From NCBI GenBank assembly GCA_021163465.1, contig JAGGWU010000106.1, positions 1-8,590 of the forward strand: a DNA stretch of 8,590 bases. The letters run 5' to 3'. Numbering within the stretch: position 1 is the first letter of the stretch; the number at the start of each line of letters is the position of its first letter. Of the stretch, positions 1 to 7,361 are shown piece after piece. The translations under genes were made by a program, and so were the position numbers. This stretch comes from Candidatus Bipolaricaulota bacterium. Lineage in GTDB: Bacteria > Bipolaricaulota > Bipolaricaulia > Bipolaricaulales > Bipolaricaulaceae. The notes below the pieces were generated by a model. That model had not been told where the DNA came from. It did no database searches and saw only the letters and a list, made by a program, of their open reading frames with translations.

Positions 1-546
1 CTCGGGGGTCCCGCGGGACTTTGGGGGCCGGTGGGGGGTGGGGTCCCTTCCCCTAAGCGTTACCCTCATCGCTCCGGTGAGCTTCTGGTAGCGCTGGGAG
101 AGCTTCTCCTCCTCCACCTCCAGGGGGACGTTCTCCTCCCGGAAAAGCTCCACCTGGTTCCTGAAGGAGCGGAGGAGCACGAAATAACGATCTTCGGGGA
201 GTTCGCCGGCGACGGGTGTCTCGACGAACTTTTTCATGAGGTTCCGCATCACGGGCTTCAGCTTCGGTTCGATCTTTTCCACGAACCGGAGGTACGCCCG
301 TTCGTATTCCTTGTTGGCGGTATCACAGGTCATGCGGATGTACCGGACGCTCCGCTCCTCGAAGATTACCGCGAGGAGCTCCGAGAGATCGTGGAGCCAC
401 CCCTCCGCCTCCGCGGCCGTCCGCAACTCCCGCCCCTCCAGCTCGCGGAAGAACGGCTCCAGCTCCTCCCAAGAGGCGAAGGTGAATTCCTTCGGGAGGT
501 AACGCCGCGGGTACTCCCGGGGCAATGCCCCGAGATCCAAGGTCAC
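1..546 (-). CDS. M3-family oligoendopeptidase (PepF-like), N-terminal part, runs off window
   Basis: This is an open frame of 182 codons with no stop before the window edge. The translation looks like the N-terminal helical half of M3 zinc oligoendopeptidases, which degrade short peptides in the cytoplasm. Supporting segments are a helix containing RYIRMTCDT (residues 69-77), the stretch EKIEPKLKPVM (90-100), LLRSFRNQVELFREENVPLE (124-143), and YQKLTGAM (153-160), which normally precedes a V-T-F-x-G-E-E stretch. The catalytic HExxH lies beyond the left edge, so activity cannot be judged. GTG at 544-546 is chosen because AAGGGGG lies 8 nt upstream (GGGGG at 555-559). The last ~18 residues (RGRDPTPHRPPK onward) fit the family poorly and lie in a G-run-rich stretch, so the first ~55 bp may contain errors. 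It follows the small frameshifted gene by 22 bp and may form an operon with it. Family assignment is confident; the exact subfamily is not. Confidence 0.85.
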   Translation of the reverse strand, partial: MTLDLGALPREYPRRYLPKEFTFASWEELEPFFRELEGRELRTAAEAEGWLHDLSELLAVIFEERSVRYIRMTCDTANKEYERAYLRFVEKIEPKLKPVMRNLMKKFVETPVAGELPEDRYFVLLRSFRNQVELFREENVPLEVEEEKLSQRYQKLTGAMRVTLRGRDPTPHRPPKSRGTPE

Positions 547-568
547 CGTTAATTCCCCCTTCCTCGCG

Positions 569-744
569 TTATCGAGAGATTTCCCCGTTCAGGATCTTGA
601 AGATCGCCTCCACCACCTTGAAAACGACTTCCACCGGGATCTCGGCTTCGGAGCGGCTCGCCTTGCTTGGTCCACGTTCTCGCCGATGACGCGGCCGCCG
701 GCCTCCTGCGCCGCGAACAACCCCAGGTCCGACTTCCCCGCCAC
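569..744 (-). pseudogene. Small hypothetical gene (~58 aa) broken by a one-base frameshift
   Basis: Two abutting minus-strand frames both show G/C-rich third codon positions and protein-like sequence. The first starts at GTG 742-744 and reads MAGKSDLGLFAAQEAGGRVI, then GENVDQ. The second, one frame away, reads SEAEIPVEVVFKVVEAIFKI, then LNGEISR, and stops with TAA at 569-571. Adding one A to the AA at 663-664 joins them as ...VDQAKASRSEAEIP..., giving 58 codons. I do not recognise the family. The C-terminal half looks like an amphipathic valine/isoleucine-rich helix or strand pair. No SD precedes the GTG. A possible -10 (TAAACT, 750-755) sits just 5 bp upstream of it, which would suit a leaderless message. 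Three explanations are possible: a sequencing error in an intact gene (the simplest), a true pseudogene, or a -1 frameshift event. No classical slippery heptamer is visible. The gene ends 22 bp before the oligoendopeptidase. Confidence 0.5.
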
Positions 745-749
745 CACAG

Positions 750-778
750 AGTTTATTGGGCTACAGAGGTGAGCACAA
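750..778 (-). promoter_or_regulatory. Possible promoter for the small gene/oligoendopeptidase unit
   Basis: Reading the minus strand, TTGTGC (773-778) and TAAACT (750-755) are separated by 17 bp. The -35 matches consensus at only three positions and the -10 at four. The placement, in the divergent gap between plsY and the minus-strand pair, is sensible. The -10 lies 5 bp before the GTG, implying a leaderless or near-leaderless transcript. This is a pattern match only. Confidence 0.2.
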
Positions 779-835
779 CATATCGCCGCTCCACACCTTT
801 GCCGAGGCTTTGTGGAAAATTTAAGATCGTTTTCG

Positions 836-1465
836 ATGATCTGGGCCATCGTCGCGGGAATAGCGGGGTTTTTTCTGGGGTCGGTCCCCACGGCTTACAT
901 TGTGGGCAGGCTCCACGGGGTGGACATCCGCAAACACGGCTCCGGGAACGTGGGCATGACCAACGCCTGGCGGGTGTTGGGGTGGAAGGCCGGGGTTTTC
1001 GTGGGGATCGTGGACATCGCCAAGGGGTACTTGGCCTCGGCTTGGCTATCCAAGCTCGCTGTCCTTGGAGGACTGGGCCCGGTGTACGCCGGGATCCTGT
1101 GCGGGACGGCGGCAATCCTGGGGCATGTATTCACCCCGTGGCTGGGATTCCGAGGCGGAAAGGGGGTGGCGACCGCGGCCGGGGTCCTTTTGGGGCTCAT
1201 GCCGCTTCCCGTGGGGATCTGCGTCGCGGCCTTTGCGGTGGCGTTCCTTTCCGCCCGGACGGTATCGGTGGGGTCCCTCTCGGCGGCGGCGGCCCTGCCC
1301 GTGAGCGTGTTCCTGTTGGACCGGTTCACGGGGTTCACCTTCGCTCCTCCCCTCCTTTGGCTTTCGGTAGCCCTGGCGTTATTCATCTTCTGGACCCATC
1401 GAGCCAATATAAAGCGGCTCCTCAGAGGAGAGGAACTCAGCTTCAAAAGGCGCCGGGGTGCTTGA
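836..1465 (+). CDS. plsY: Acyl-phosphate:glycerol-3-phosphate acyltransferase PlsY
   Basis: PlsY is an integral membrane enzyme that transfers an acyl group from acyl-phosphate to glycerol-3-phosphate, the first acylation step of phospholipid synthesis. All signature motifs are present in 209 residues: GSVPTAYIVGR (15-25), HGSGNVGMTN (34-43), GHVFTPWLGFRGGKGVAT (96-113), and C-terminal THRANIKRLLRGEE (187-200). Hydrophobic segments fit the family's multi-pass topology. ATG 836 places the first GS 13-14 residues from the N-terminus, as in typical PlsY proteins. GTG at 812, eight codons upstream in frame, has a better SD-like GAGG (804-807, 4-nt spacing) and is the alternative start. It is the only plus-strand gene here, diverging from the small gene and converging on the RNase E/G gene, whose stop lies 14 bp away. 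Identity is highly confident; the start is not. Confidence 0.95.
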   Translation: MIWAIVAGIAGFFLGSVPTAYIVGRLHGVDIRKHGSGNVGMTNAWRVLGWKAGVFVGIVDIAKGYLASAWLSKLAVLGGLGPVYAGILCGTAAILGHVFTPWLGFRGGKGVATAAGVLLGLMPLPVGICVAAFAVAFLSARTVSVGSLSAAAALPVSVFLLDRFTGFTFAPPLLWLSVALALFIFWTHRANIKRLLRGEELSFKRRRGA

Positions 1466-1479
1466 CAGGAAGGTCCCTC

Positions 1480-2724
1480 TCAGAAGCCCTCCTCCAACGA
1501 TTCCAGCATCGCCGCCAGGGATTCTCCTTCTTTCTTACGGGTGATCTCTACTAATCCCAGCTTCGTCACGTCGATGAAGTCCGCCGGTACCCGGTCCTTG
1601 CGGAGTTCCTGCTTCAGTCGTTCGATCACCTTCCGCTCGTCCGCCTTCGAGGCCATGTCCACGAAGTCCACGATGATGATCCCGGAGATCTTGCGCAACC
1701 GTAGCTGCCGCGGGATCTCCACCGCCGCCTCCAGGTTCGTGTTCAGGATGGCGGCTTCCTGGTTCCTGTGGCGGATGTCCTTTCCGGTGTTCACATCGAT
1801 GGCGGTGAGGGCTTCGGTCTCGTCGATGGTGATAAAGCCCCCTCCTTTCAAGGGCACCCGGCGCTGGAGGGCCTCCCGGAGCTGGCGCTCGACGTCGTAG
1901 CGCACGAAGAGGGGCATCGTCCCCCGGTAAAGCTTCACTCGCCCCCGCAGCTTGTCCAGATGGAGGTAGTGGAGGTAATGGAGGATCTCCTTGTATTCAG
2001 CCTCGTCGTCCACGATGAGGGAATCCACGTCCTCCGTAAAGCGGTCCCGCACCATGGTTTTCACCAGATCGGGGTTCCGGTAAAGGAGCGTCGGGGCGGA
2101 TACCTTGGCCGCCTGCTCCTCGATCCCCTTCCAAGTGCCCAACAGGAACTTGAAGTCTCGCTCCAGGTCCTCCCGCGGAACCCCGGCGGCGGCGGTGCGG
2201 GCGATCAGGCCCTCGCCGGGGGCCTTGAGCTCGTACGCGATCTGTCGCAGGCGTTTGGCCTCGTTCTGGTCCGAGATGCGACGGGAGATGGCCACCCGGT
2301 CCTCCTTGGGGAGGAAGACCCAATAGCGGCCGGGTAGGCTTATCTTGGTGGTGCCCTGGGGGTTCTTGGTGCCCACCCCCTCCCGGCGCACTTGGACGAT
2401 GATGGACTGCCCGGGGCGGAGGATCTTCTGGATCGGGGGAGGCCCCTTCCAGGGTTCGAAACCCTTGGAGATCAGGATGGCATCGTTTATCTCGTGTTGG
2501 GAGAGGAACAGCGACTGCTTTTCCCCCACGTTCACGAACGCCGCCCCCAATCCCGCCAGGACCGTTTCCACCCTCCCTTTGTAGATGTTTCCTACCAGGC
2601 GCGGCCGCTCGGGGCATTCGAAGTAGATCTCCACCAGGCGCCCTTCCTCCACGATGGCCACGCGCTTGCGAACGCCGGTGGGCGCGCGTTGTACATTTAC
2701 GAGGATGTGGTTTCCCCTGAGCGT
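1480..2724 (-). CDS. rng: RNase E/G-family endoribonuclease, short form without zinc link, non-canonical start
   Basis: This is a single-strand RNA endonuclease of the RNase E/G family (mRNA turnover, rRNA maturation). It has an S1-like domain (about residues 40-140) and a 5'-sensor-like stretch ending ISLPGRYWVFLP. The DNase I-like catalytic core carries EALTAIDVNTG and IIVDFVDM, whose aspartates (about 310 and 353 from the ACG start) match the metal-binding pair. The protein stops soon after LGLVEITRKK and so lacks the CPxC zinc link that normally follows. The first canonical in-frame start is GTG 2661, but family-like sequence (ILVNVQ...GVRKRVAIVEEGRLVE) continues upstream to about 2706. 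Two non-canonical starts fit: ACG 2722-2724, 5 nt after AAAGGAGG (2730-2737), and ATC 2704-2706, 7 nt after AGGGG (2714-2718). I list the ACG. The 5' end overlaps the FolK-like gene's end (stop 2697-2699), suggesting coupling. Family and stop are secure; the start is inferred. Confidence 0.88.
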   Translation of the reverse strand, partial: TLRGNHILVNVQRAPTGVRKRVAIVEEGRLVEIYFECPERPRLVGNIYKGRVETVLAGLGAAFVNVGEKQSLFLSQHEINDAILISKGFEPWKGPPPIQKILRPGQSIIVQVRREGVGTKNPQGTTKISLPGRYWVFLPKEDRVAISRRISDQNEAKRLRQIAYELKAPGEGLIARTAAAGVPREDLERDFKFLLGTWKGIEEQAAKVSAPTLLYRNPDLVKTMVRDRFTEDVDSLIVDDEAEYKEILHYLHYLHLDKLRGRVKLYRGTMPLFVRYDVERQLREALQRRVPLKGGGFITIDETEALTAIDVNTGKDIRHRNQEAAILNTNLEAAVEIPRQLRLRKISGIIIVDFVDMASKADERKVIERLKQELRKDRVPADFIDVTKLGLVEITRKKEGESLAAMLESLEEGF

Positions 2725-3188
2725 CTCGGCCTCCTTTCCGGGGGGAGTTCTGCAAAGAGCTCTCCGATAGTGCGCCCGAGCACCGGGTGGACCACCCCCG
2801 GAACCAGCTCCGCCAGCGAGGCCAGCATCACCCCGCGACGCAAAAGGTGCGGATAGGGTATGTGCAGATCCCCGTCGCTTACGATCTCTTCGTTGTAAAA
2901 GAGGATCTCGATCTCGATGGGTGCCGGACCAAGTTCCTCCCCCAATTCTCGTCCCAGGATCCGTTCGATCCCCTGGCAGATGGAACGTAGCTGGCGTGGA
3001 TCGAGGGTTGTGTCAGCCTCCACCGCAAGGCCGATGGCCCCATAGGAATTTTCCGTAGGGGCACTTCGAAACCATGATGAAGCCCGGATTATCCTGATCC
3101 CACAGGACTGCAACCCCTCAATGGCCGCAACGATCCGCTCTCGTTGCGGCGGAACCTCGGCCTGTAACCCCAGGAAAACCCGCGCCAT
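2697..3188 (-). CDS. folK: HPPK (FolK)-like protein with substituted active site
   Basis: The 163-residue protein follows the fold pattern of 6-hydroxymethyl-7,8-dihydropterin pyrophosphokinase, the ATP-dependent pyrophosphoryl transferase of folate synthesis. Matching parts are an N-terminal strand MARVFLGL, RASSWFRSAPTE, a helix around LRSICQGIERILGR, EILFYNEEIVSDGDLHIPYP, and the tail VVHPVLGRTIGELF. Length is normal. Key residues differ, using E. coli HPPK numbering from memory. The DLD metal ligands (D95, D97) are Glu in PIEIEIL. R92 and W89 of WGPRTLD are Ala and Leu. H115 is Tyr (PYP instead of PHP). The GSN motif is GLQ, and N55 appears to be Gly. R121 is kept. It may be inactive, neofunctionalised or use altered chemistry. 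ATG 3188 is chosen for GGGGG 5 nt upstream (3194-3198). TTG 3236, overlapping the stop of a short upstream ORF as TTGA, is the alternative. The RNase E/G gene follows directly. Confidence 0.75.
   Translation of the reverse strand: MARVFLGLQAEVPPQRERIVAAIEGLQSCGIRIIRASSWFRSAPTENSYGAIGLAVEADTTLDPRQLRSICQGIERILGRELGEELGPAPIEIEILFYNEEIVSDGDLHIPYPHLLRRGVMLASLAELVPGVVHPVLGRTIGELFAELPPERRPRRSGETTSS
2730..2737 (-). promoter_or_regulatory. Strong Shine-Dalgarno before the RNase E/G frame
   Basis: AAAGGAGG on the minus strand lies inside the end of the FolK-like gene. It has no ATG, GTG or TTG in the RNase frame at normal distance; the codon 5 nt downstream is ACG (2722-2724). The same motif type sits before rpmI and rplT. 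It is the main reason to place the RNase start upstream of GTG 2661. Confidence 0.6.
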
Positions 3189-3232
3189 ACACGCCCCCAT
3201 TTCCCGGGGACGAGAAGGGGAATGGGGATCGG

Positions 3233-3301
3233 TCAAGGATCACCCGCATTTTGGGCGTACCGCCTTTGTACGGAACCGAAGAACCGTAACGCATTTTCCA
3301 C
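3233..3301 (-). CDS. Possible 22-codon leader ORF upstream of the FolK-like gene
   Basis: In the 155-bp gap between glyS and the FolK-like gene, the minus strand has a full AGGAGG (3307-3312) followed 5 nt later by GTG (3299-3301). This opens a 22-codon frame beginning MENALRFFGSVQRRYAQN and ending at TGA 3233-3235. An in-frame ATG at 3302-3304 is too close to the SD. The stop overlaps the TTG of the extended FolK-like frame as TTGA, resembling the coupled junctions elsewhere in this window. I do not recognise the peptide. It could be a real microprotein, a coupling leader, or chance. The strong, well-spaced SD is the only positive evidence. Confidence 0.3.
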   Translation of the reverse strand: MENALRFFGSVQRRYAQNAGDP

Positions 3302-3306
3302 CATCC

Positions 3307-3312
3307 CCTCCT
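3307..3312 (-). promoter_or_regulatory. Shine-Dalgarno AGGAGG in the glyS-FolK gap
   Basis: This is a full-consensus SD on the minus strand. It is not positioned for the FolK-like ATG (3188) or its alternative TTG (3236). It is well placed only for the 22-codon ORF starting at GTG 3299-3301. Confidence 0.4.
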
Positions 3313-3343
3313 GCCCCGTGATCTCCGTCCTTAGAGTGCAACA

Positions 3344-5384
3344 TCAAACCGCGAGTACGCTCAAATCCCCGATCTCGAGGAACAACGAAAGCAACGCCTT
3401 AAGGAACGAAAGGCGGTTTTCCCGTACCCTCTCGTCCTCCACCATCACGAAGACCTTCTCGAAATACCGATGCACCGGTCTTCCAAGCGGGAGCAATGCC
3501 TTCAAGGCCCCTGCGAAATCCCGTTCCGTAAGGGCTCGCCTTACCTTCCCCTCGGCTTTCAGGTATTCGCGCCAAAGTTCCTGTTCTTCCTCCTTTTGGA
3601 AGAGCCCGGGATCGAAGGCGGTAGACCCATGATCTTTGGTGATGTTCCGCAGCCGTTCGAAGATCTGGGCCAGCTCGGCCAAGGCCGCGTCCCTCTTCAA
3701 GGATGCCAATGCCTGGGCCCGTTCCAATACCCCGAGGAAATCCCCCCGCGGTACCGCTAAAACCGCTTCAACGATGTCATGGGGGACCCCGAAATCGTCG
3801 CGGAGGACGTGCCGCAAGCGATCCACCAGAAACCCTTTCACCGTGTGTTTGTCTTTCCCCTCCGGGATACGCGGGTAAAACTCCGCAGCCGCATCGATCA
3901 CACCGAAGAGATCCACCACCAACCGCTTCCGCAAAATCAGGGAGACCAGGGCGTTGGCGGCCCGTCGGATCCCGTAGGGATCCCGGGACCCCGTGGGCAC
4001 TTCACCCACTATTATCGCCCCCATCACCGTGTCGAGCTTATCGGCGAGGCTCAGGGCGGTGCCCAGGGTGCTCTCCGGCAGCTCGTCCGCCCGGGTTCGG
4101 GGAAGGAGGTGCTCCTCGATGGCCACCGCCACCTCCTCCGGCTCCCCGGAAAGCCGGGCATAGATCCCCCCCATCACCCCTGCAAGCTCCGGAAACTCCC
4201 GTACCATCTCGGTGGTGAGGTCGGCCTTGCAGAGGAACGCCGCTCGATCCAACAGCGCCCCTTGCTCCCCGTCCAACCCCAGGGGATCGACGAGGCGCTT
4301 GCATATCTCCCGGATCCGCTGGACCTTGTCCCAAACGGACCCCAAACGTGCTTCGTATACGACTTCTCTTAAGTCCAGAACGCGCTCCGCGAGAGGGCGC
4401 TTGCGGTCGTTCTCGAAGAAGAACCGAGCGTCCCGGAGGCGGGCCCTCACCACCCGCTCGTATCCCTGACGGACGTAGCCCTTCTCGTCCTCCTTTCCAT
4501 CGCGGAACCCCAGGAATACCGGGGCGGGCTCCCCATCGCGGGCGAAGGGGACGAACTTGCCTTCCTCGTGGAGCACGGCAGCGATAACGGGGGTAGGAAG
4601 ATCCAAGAATTCCCCGGGGAACTCCCCCAACACCGGAGAAGGCCATTCAAGGGATCCCACCAGGATTCCCAATAATTCCTCAGTCCACAGGGCCCGGACG
4701 CCGTACTCCCCCTCCACCCCTTTCGCCGCGTCCCGGATCATGCGCTCGCGCTCCCTGGGGTCGGCGATGACCCGGGCCTCGCGGAGCTTTTCCACGTACT
4801 CCGCCGGGGAGTTGAGGGCGAGCTCCCGGGGGCCGAAGAACCGGTGCCCTCGGGTGATGCGACCCGCGGTGAGGCTCCCATACCGGATCGGGAGGATCTC
4901 GTTGTCCAAAAGGCATACGAGCCACCGGATGGGGCGCAGGAACGCCACCCCCGATGAGTCCCACCGCATCGTCTTCCTGCACGGAAGGGAGCGAAGGATA
5001 TCCGGGATCAGTTCTTGCAAAACCTCCTGAGCCGGCCTTCCCGGGGTGCGGACCTCGAGGAACAGGTACTCCTTTTCCCCCACGACCTTCCGCTTCAGGT
5101 CTTGGGGAGTTGCGCCGTACTTCTTCAAGAACCCCAGCGCTGCCTGTGTGGGGTTCCCCGTGGAATCCAGCCCCACCGCCGCCGCCGGCCCCCGTACCTC
5201 CTCCACCAAATCGGCTTGGCGTTCGGCCAAGCCCCGGACGAGGACGGCCAGCCGCCTGGGGGTCCAGTGGATCTCCATCCCGGAGAACCCCAAGCGCTCC
5301 TCTCGTAGGGCCTGGGCCAATCTATCCCCCAGCGCCCGGGCAAGCACCGGGGCGTCCAGCGCGGGAAGCTCCTCCGTCCCTACC

Positions 5385-5404
<20 letters not shown>
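3344..5404 (-). CDS. glyS: Glycyl-tRNA synthetase beta subunit
   Basis: This is the beta subunit of the heterotetrameric (alpha2beta2) class II glycyl-tRNA synthetase, which contributes tRNA recognition and supports aminoacylation by GlyQ. The 686-residue length is normal. It starts with the family hallmark FLLEVGTEELPA (residues 4-15). It contains RWLVCLLDNEI, FLCKADLTTEMVREFPELAG followed by VMGGIYA, and SLADKLDTVMGAIIVGEVPTG followed by SRDPYGIRRAANAL, all typical GlyS core segments. The C-terminal part has the helical anticodon-binding-like region ending near HRYFEKVFVMV. The GTG start at 5402-5404 has a GGAGG SD about 6-7 nt upstream and overlaps the glyQ 3' end by 20 bp, indicating translational coupling that should keep subunit amounts matched. 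No frameshift or missing block was seen. Confidence 0.97.
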
Positions 5405-6250
<846 letters not shown>

Positions 6251-6275
<25 letters not shown>

Positions 6276-6598
6276 AGCTTCGCGAAGGCCTCGGGGTCGC
6301 GGATCGCCAGATCCGCCAGGATCTTGCGGTTGATCTCCACCCCGGCCTTCCGCAGTCCCCCCATGAACTTGGAGTAAGAGAGGCCGTGTCGGCGGGCCGC
6401 GGCCCCGATGCGGATCTGCCAGAGGCGGCGCATGTTGCGCTTTCTGAGCTTGCGGGAAATGTACATGTGGAGCCGGGCCTTGATCACCGATTGCTTGGCG
6501 ATTCGCCAGCAGTTTTTGCGCTTTCCCCGGAATCCTTTGGCCTGCTTCAGGATCTTGCGGCGGCGTCTCGTATGGACGATTCCACCTTTGACGCGCAT
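6251..6598 (-). CDS. rplT: 50S ribosomal protein L20
   Basis: L20 is a basic rRNA-binding protein needed early in large-subunit assembly; in several bacteria it also represses its own operon. The 115 residues show the expected N-terminal arginine/lysine-rich extension (VHTRRRRKILKQAKGFRGKR), then IAKQSVIKA, MRRLWQIRIGAAAR, GLSYSKFMGGLRKAGVEINR, and DLAIRDPEAFAKL. The ATG start is preceded by a strong AGGAGG SD (6605-6610) with 6-nt spacing. It lies 31 bp downstream of the rpmI stop and runs into glyQ. A weak five-pair hairpin (CCGTG/CACGG, 6616-6635) spans the rpmI stop just before the SD; I give it no regulatory meaning. Confidence 0.98.
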
Positions 6599-6629
6599 GG
6601 TCTACCTCCTTTTTACCGTGGCACGTGCA

Positions 6630-6830
6630 TCACGGGACATCAAGGACCTTGATGAGCCGCTTCCGCTCGGCCCCCGTGACCTCCACCTTGCGGCGGGCCT
6701 GCCGCTTGTACTGGGGACGCTTCTTGACCCGTTTGTGCTGGTAGCGGGCCCGCATGCGGAAGATCTTGCCCGCGGCGTTCACCCGCAAGCGTTTGGCCGC
6801 CGCCTTATGGGTCTTCTTTTTGCGCTTCAT
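6630..6830 (-). CDS. rpmI: 50S ribosomal protein L35
   Basis: This is a 66-residue, highly basic large-subunit protein with the L35 signature KTHKAAAKRLRVNAAGKI in its first third. A basic tail in the usual position ends AERKRLIKVL. Length is standard. The ATG start overlaps the infC stop as ATGA (6827-6830). A strong AAAGGAGG lies in the last codons of infC, so translation is probably coupled to IF3. It is the middle gene of the conserved infC-rpmI-rplT operon. Confidence 0.98.
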   Translation of the reverse strand: MKRKKKTHKAAAKRLRVNAAGKIFRMRARYQHKRVKKRPQYKRQARRKVEVTGAERKRLIKVLDVP

Positions 6831-7345
6831 CCCGAACCTCCTTTGGTGCGCAGCGGACTCAAGAGCATCTGGAGTGTTCTCCCCTTGGAGAGGGGGTCCT
6901 GATCTACCTTGGCGATGTCCCGGAGCTCCTGGGCCACCCGGGAAAGGAGTTCCCGTCCCTTGTCATGATGGATGATCTGGCGGCCCTTGAAGAAAACGGT
7001 CACCCTCACCTTGCTCCCCTCTTCCAGGAACTCCCGGATCCGCTCGAGCTTCGTTCGGAAGTCGTGCTCTCCCGTTTGTATGGTGAACTTCACTTCTTTT
7101 AACTTCGCCGGCTTCTTCTGTTTCTTCTCCCGCTTCTCCAGCTGGTAAAGGTACTTCCCGTAGTCGACGATCTTACAGACCACGGGATTGTGCTCCGGGG
7201 CCACCTCCACGAGGTCCAGTCCCCGTTCTTGGGCCAAATCCAGCGCCCGCTGGATGGGCACGACCCCTAAATTACGCCCGTTTTCATCGATGAGGAGCAC
7301 CTCTCGGGCCCTTATCTCTTCGTTTACGCGAAACCTCTTTTTGAT
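6827..7345 (-). CDS. infC: Translation initiation factor IF-3, read from an ATC start
   Basis: IF3 binds the 30S subunit, blocks premature 50S joining and enforces start-codon fidelity. The protein shows RVNEEIRAREVLLIDENGRN and LGVVPIQRALDLA (N-domain), a lysine-rich linker, and EVKFTIQTGEHDFRTKLERI in the C-domain, ending at TGA 6827-6829. The first canonical start is GTG 7298-7300, but that would remove the conserved RVNEEIRARE strand. Extending upstream, ATC at 7343-7345 begins IKKRFRVNEEI, lies 8 nt after AAGGGGG, and gives a normal 172 residues. ATT or similar rare starts on infC are well documented in E. coli and Geobacillus and allow IF3 to repress its own translation; ATC would fit that mechanism. 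An out-of-frame ATG at 7348-7350 opens only 8 codons and is too close to the SD. Confidence 0.93.
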   Translation of the reverse strand: MKKRFRVNEEIRAREVLLIDENGRNLGVVPIQRALDLAQERGLDLVEVAPEHNPVVCKIVDYGKYLYQLEKREKKQKKPAKLKEVKFTIQTGEHDFRTKLERIREFLEEGSKVRVTVFFKGRQIIHHDKGRELLSRVAQELRDIAKVDQDPLSKGRTLQMLLSPLRTKGGSG

Positions 7346-7353
7346 ACCATCAA

Positions 7354-7361
7354 CCCCCTTT
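7354..7361 (-). promoter_or_regulatory. SD of infC that supports the ATC start
   Basis: The minus strand shows AAAGGGGG ending 8 nt before ATC 7343-7345. The same motif and spacing precede the oligoendopeptidase GTG (555-559 to 546). No ATG, GTG or TTG in the infC frame lies at usable distance from it. The rest of the 56-bp nadD-infC gap (7346-7401) shows only a weak AGCCG/CGGCT hairpin and no recognisable riboswitch or terminator. Confidence 0.65.

Noticed and set aside
31..552. 173-codon open frame on the plus strand
   Set aside because: It is the antisense shadow of the M3 oligoendopeptidase; its sequence has no family resemblance, while the minus frame matches a known family throughout.
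667..1554. 295-codon plus-strand frame overlapping plsY
   Set aside because: It overlaps PlsY in another frame and has glycine/arginine/proline-rich composition typical of a GC-rich shadow.
1997..2755. 252-codon minus-strand frame over the RNase gene start
   Set aside because: It is an out-of-frame shadow with low-complexity G/R/P sequence; the RNase E/G motifs lie in the other frame.
3703..4218. 171-codon proline-rich plus-strand frame within glyS
   Set aside because: It is an antisense shadow of glyS; composition is that of reverse-complemented GC-rich codons.
6616..6635. CCGTG/CACGG hairpin between rpmI and rplT as an L20 operator
   Set aside because: Five pairs and a 10-nt loop are common by chance in GC-rich DNA; it does not resemble the known L20 pseudoknot or leader elements.
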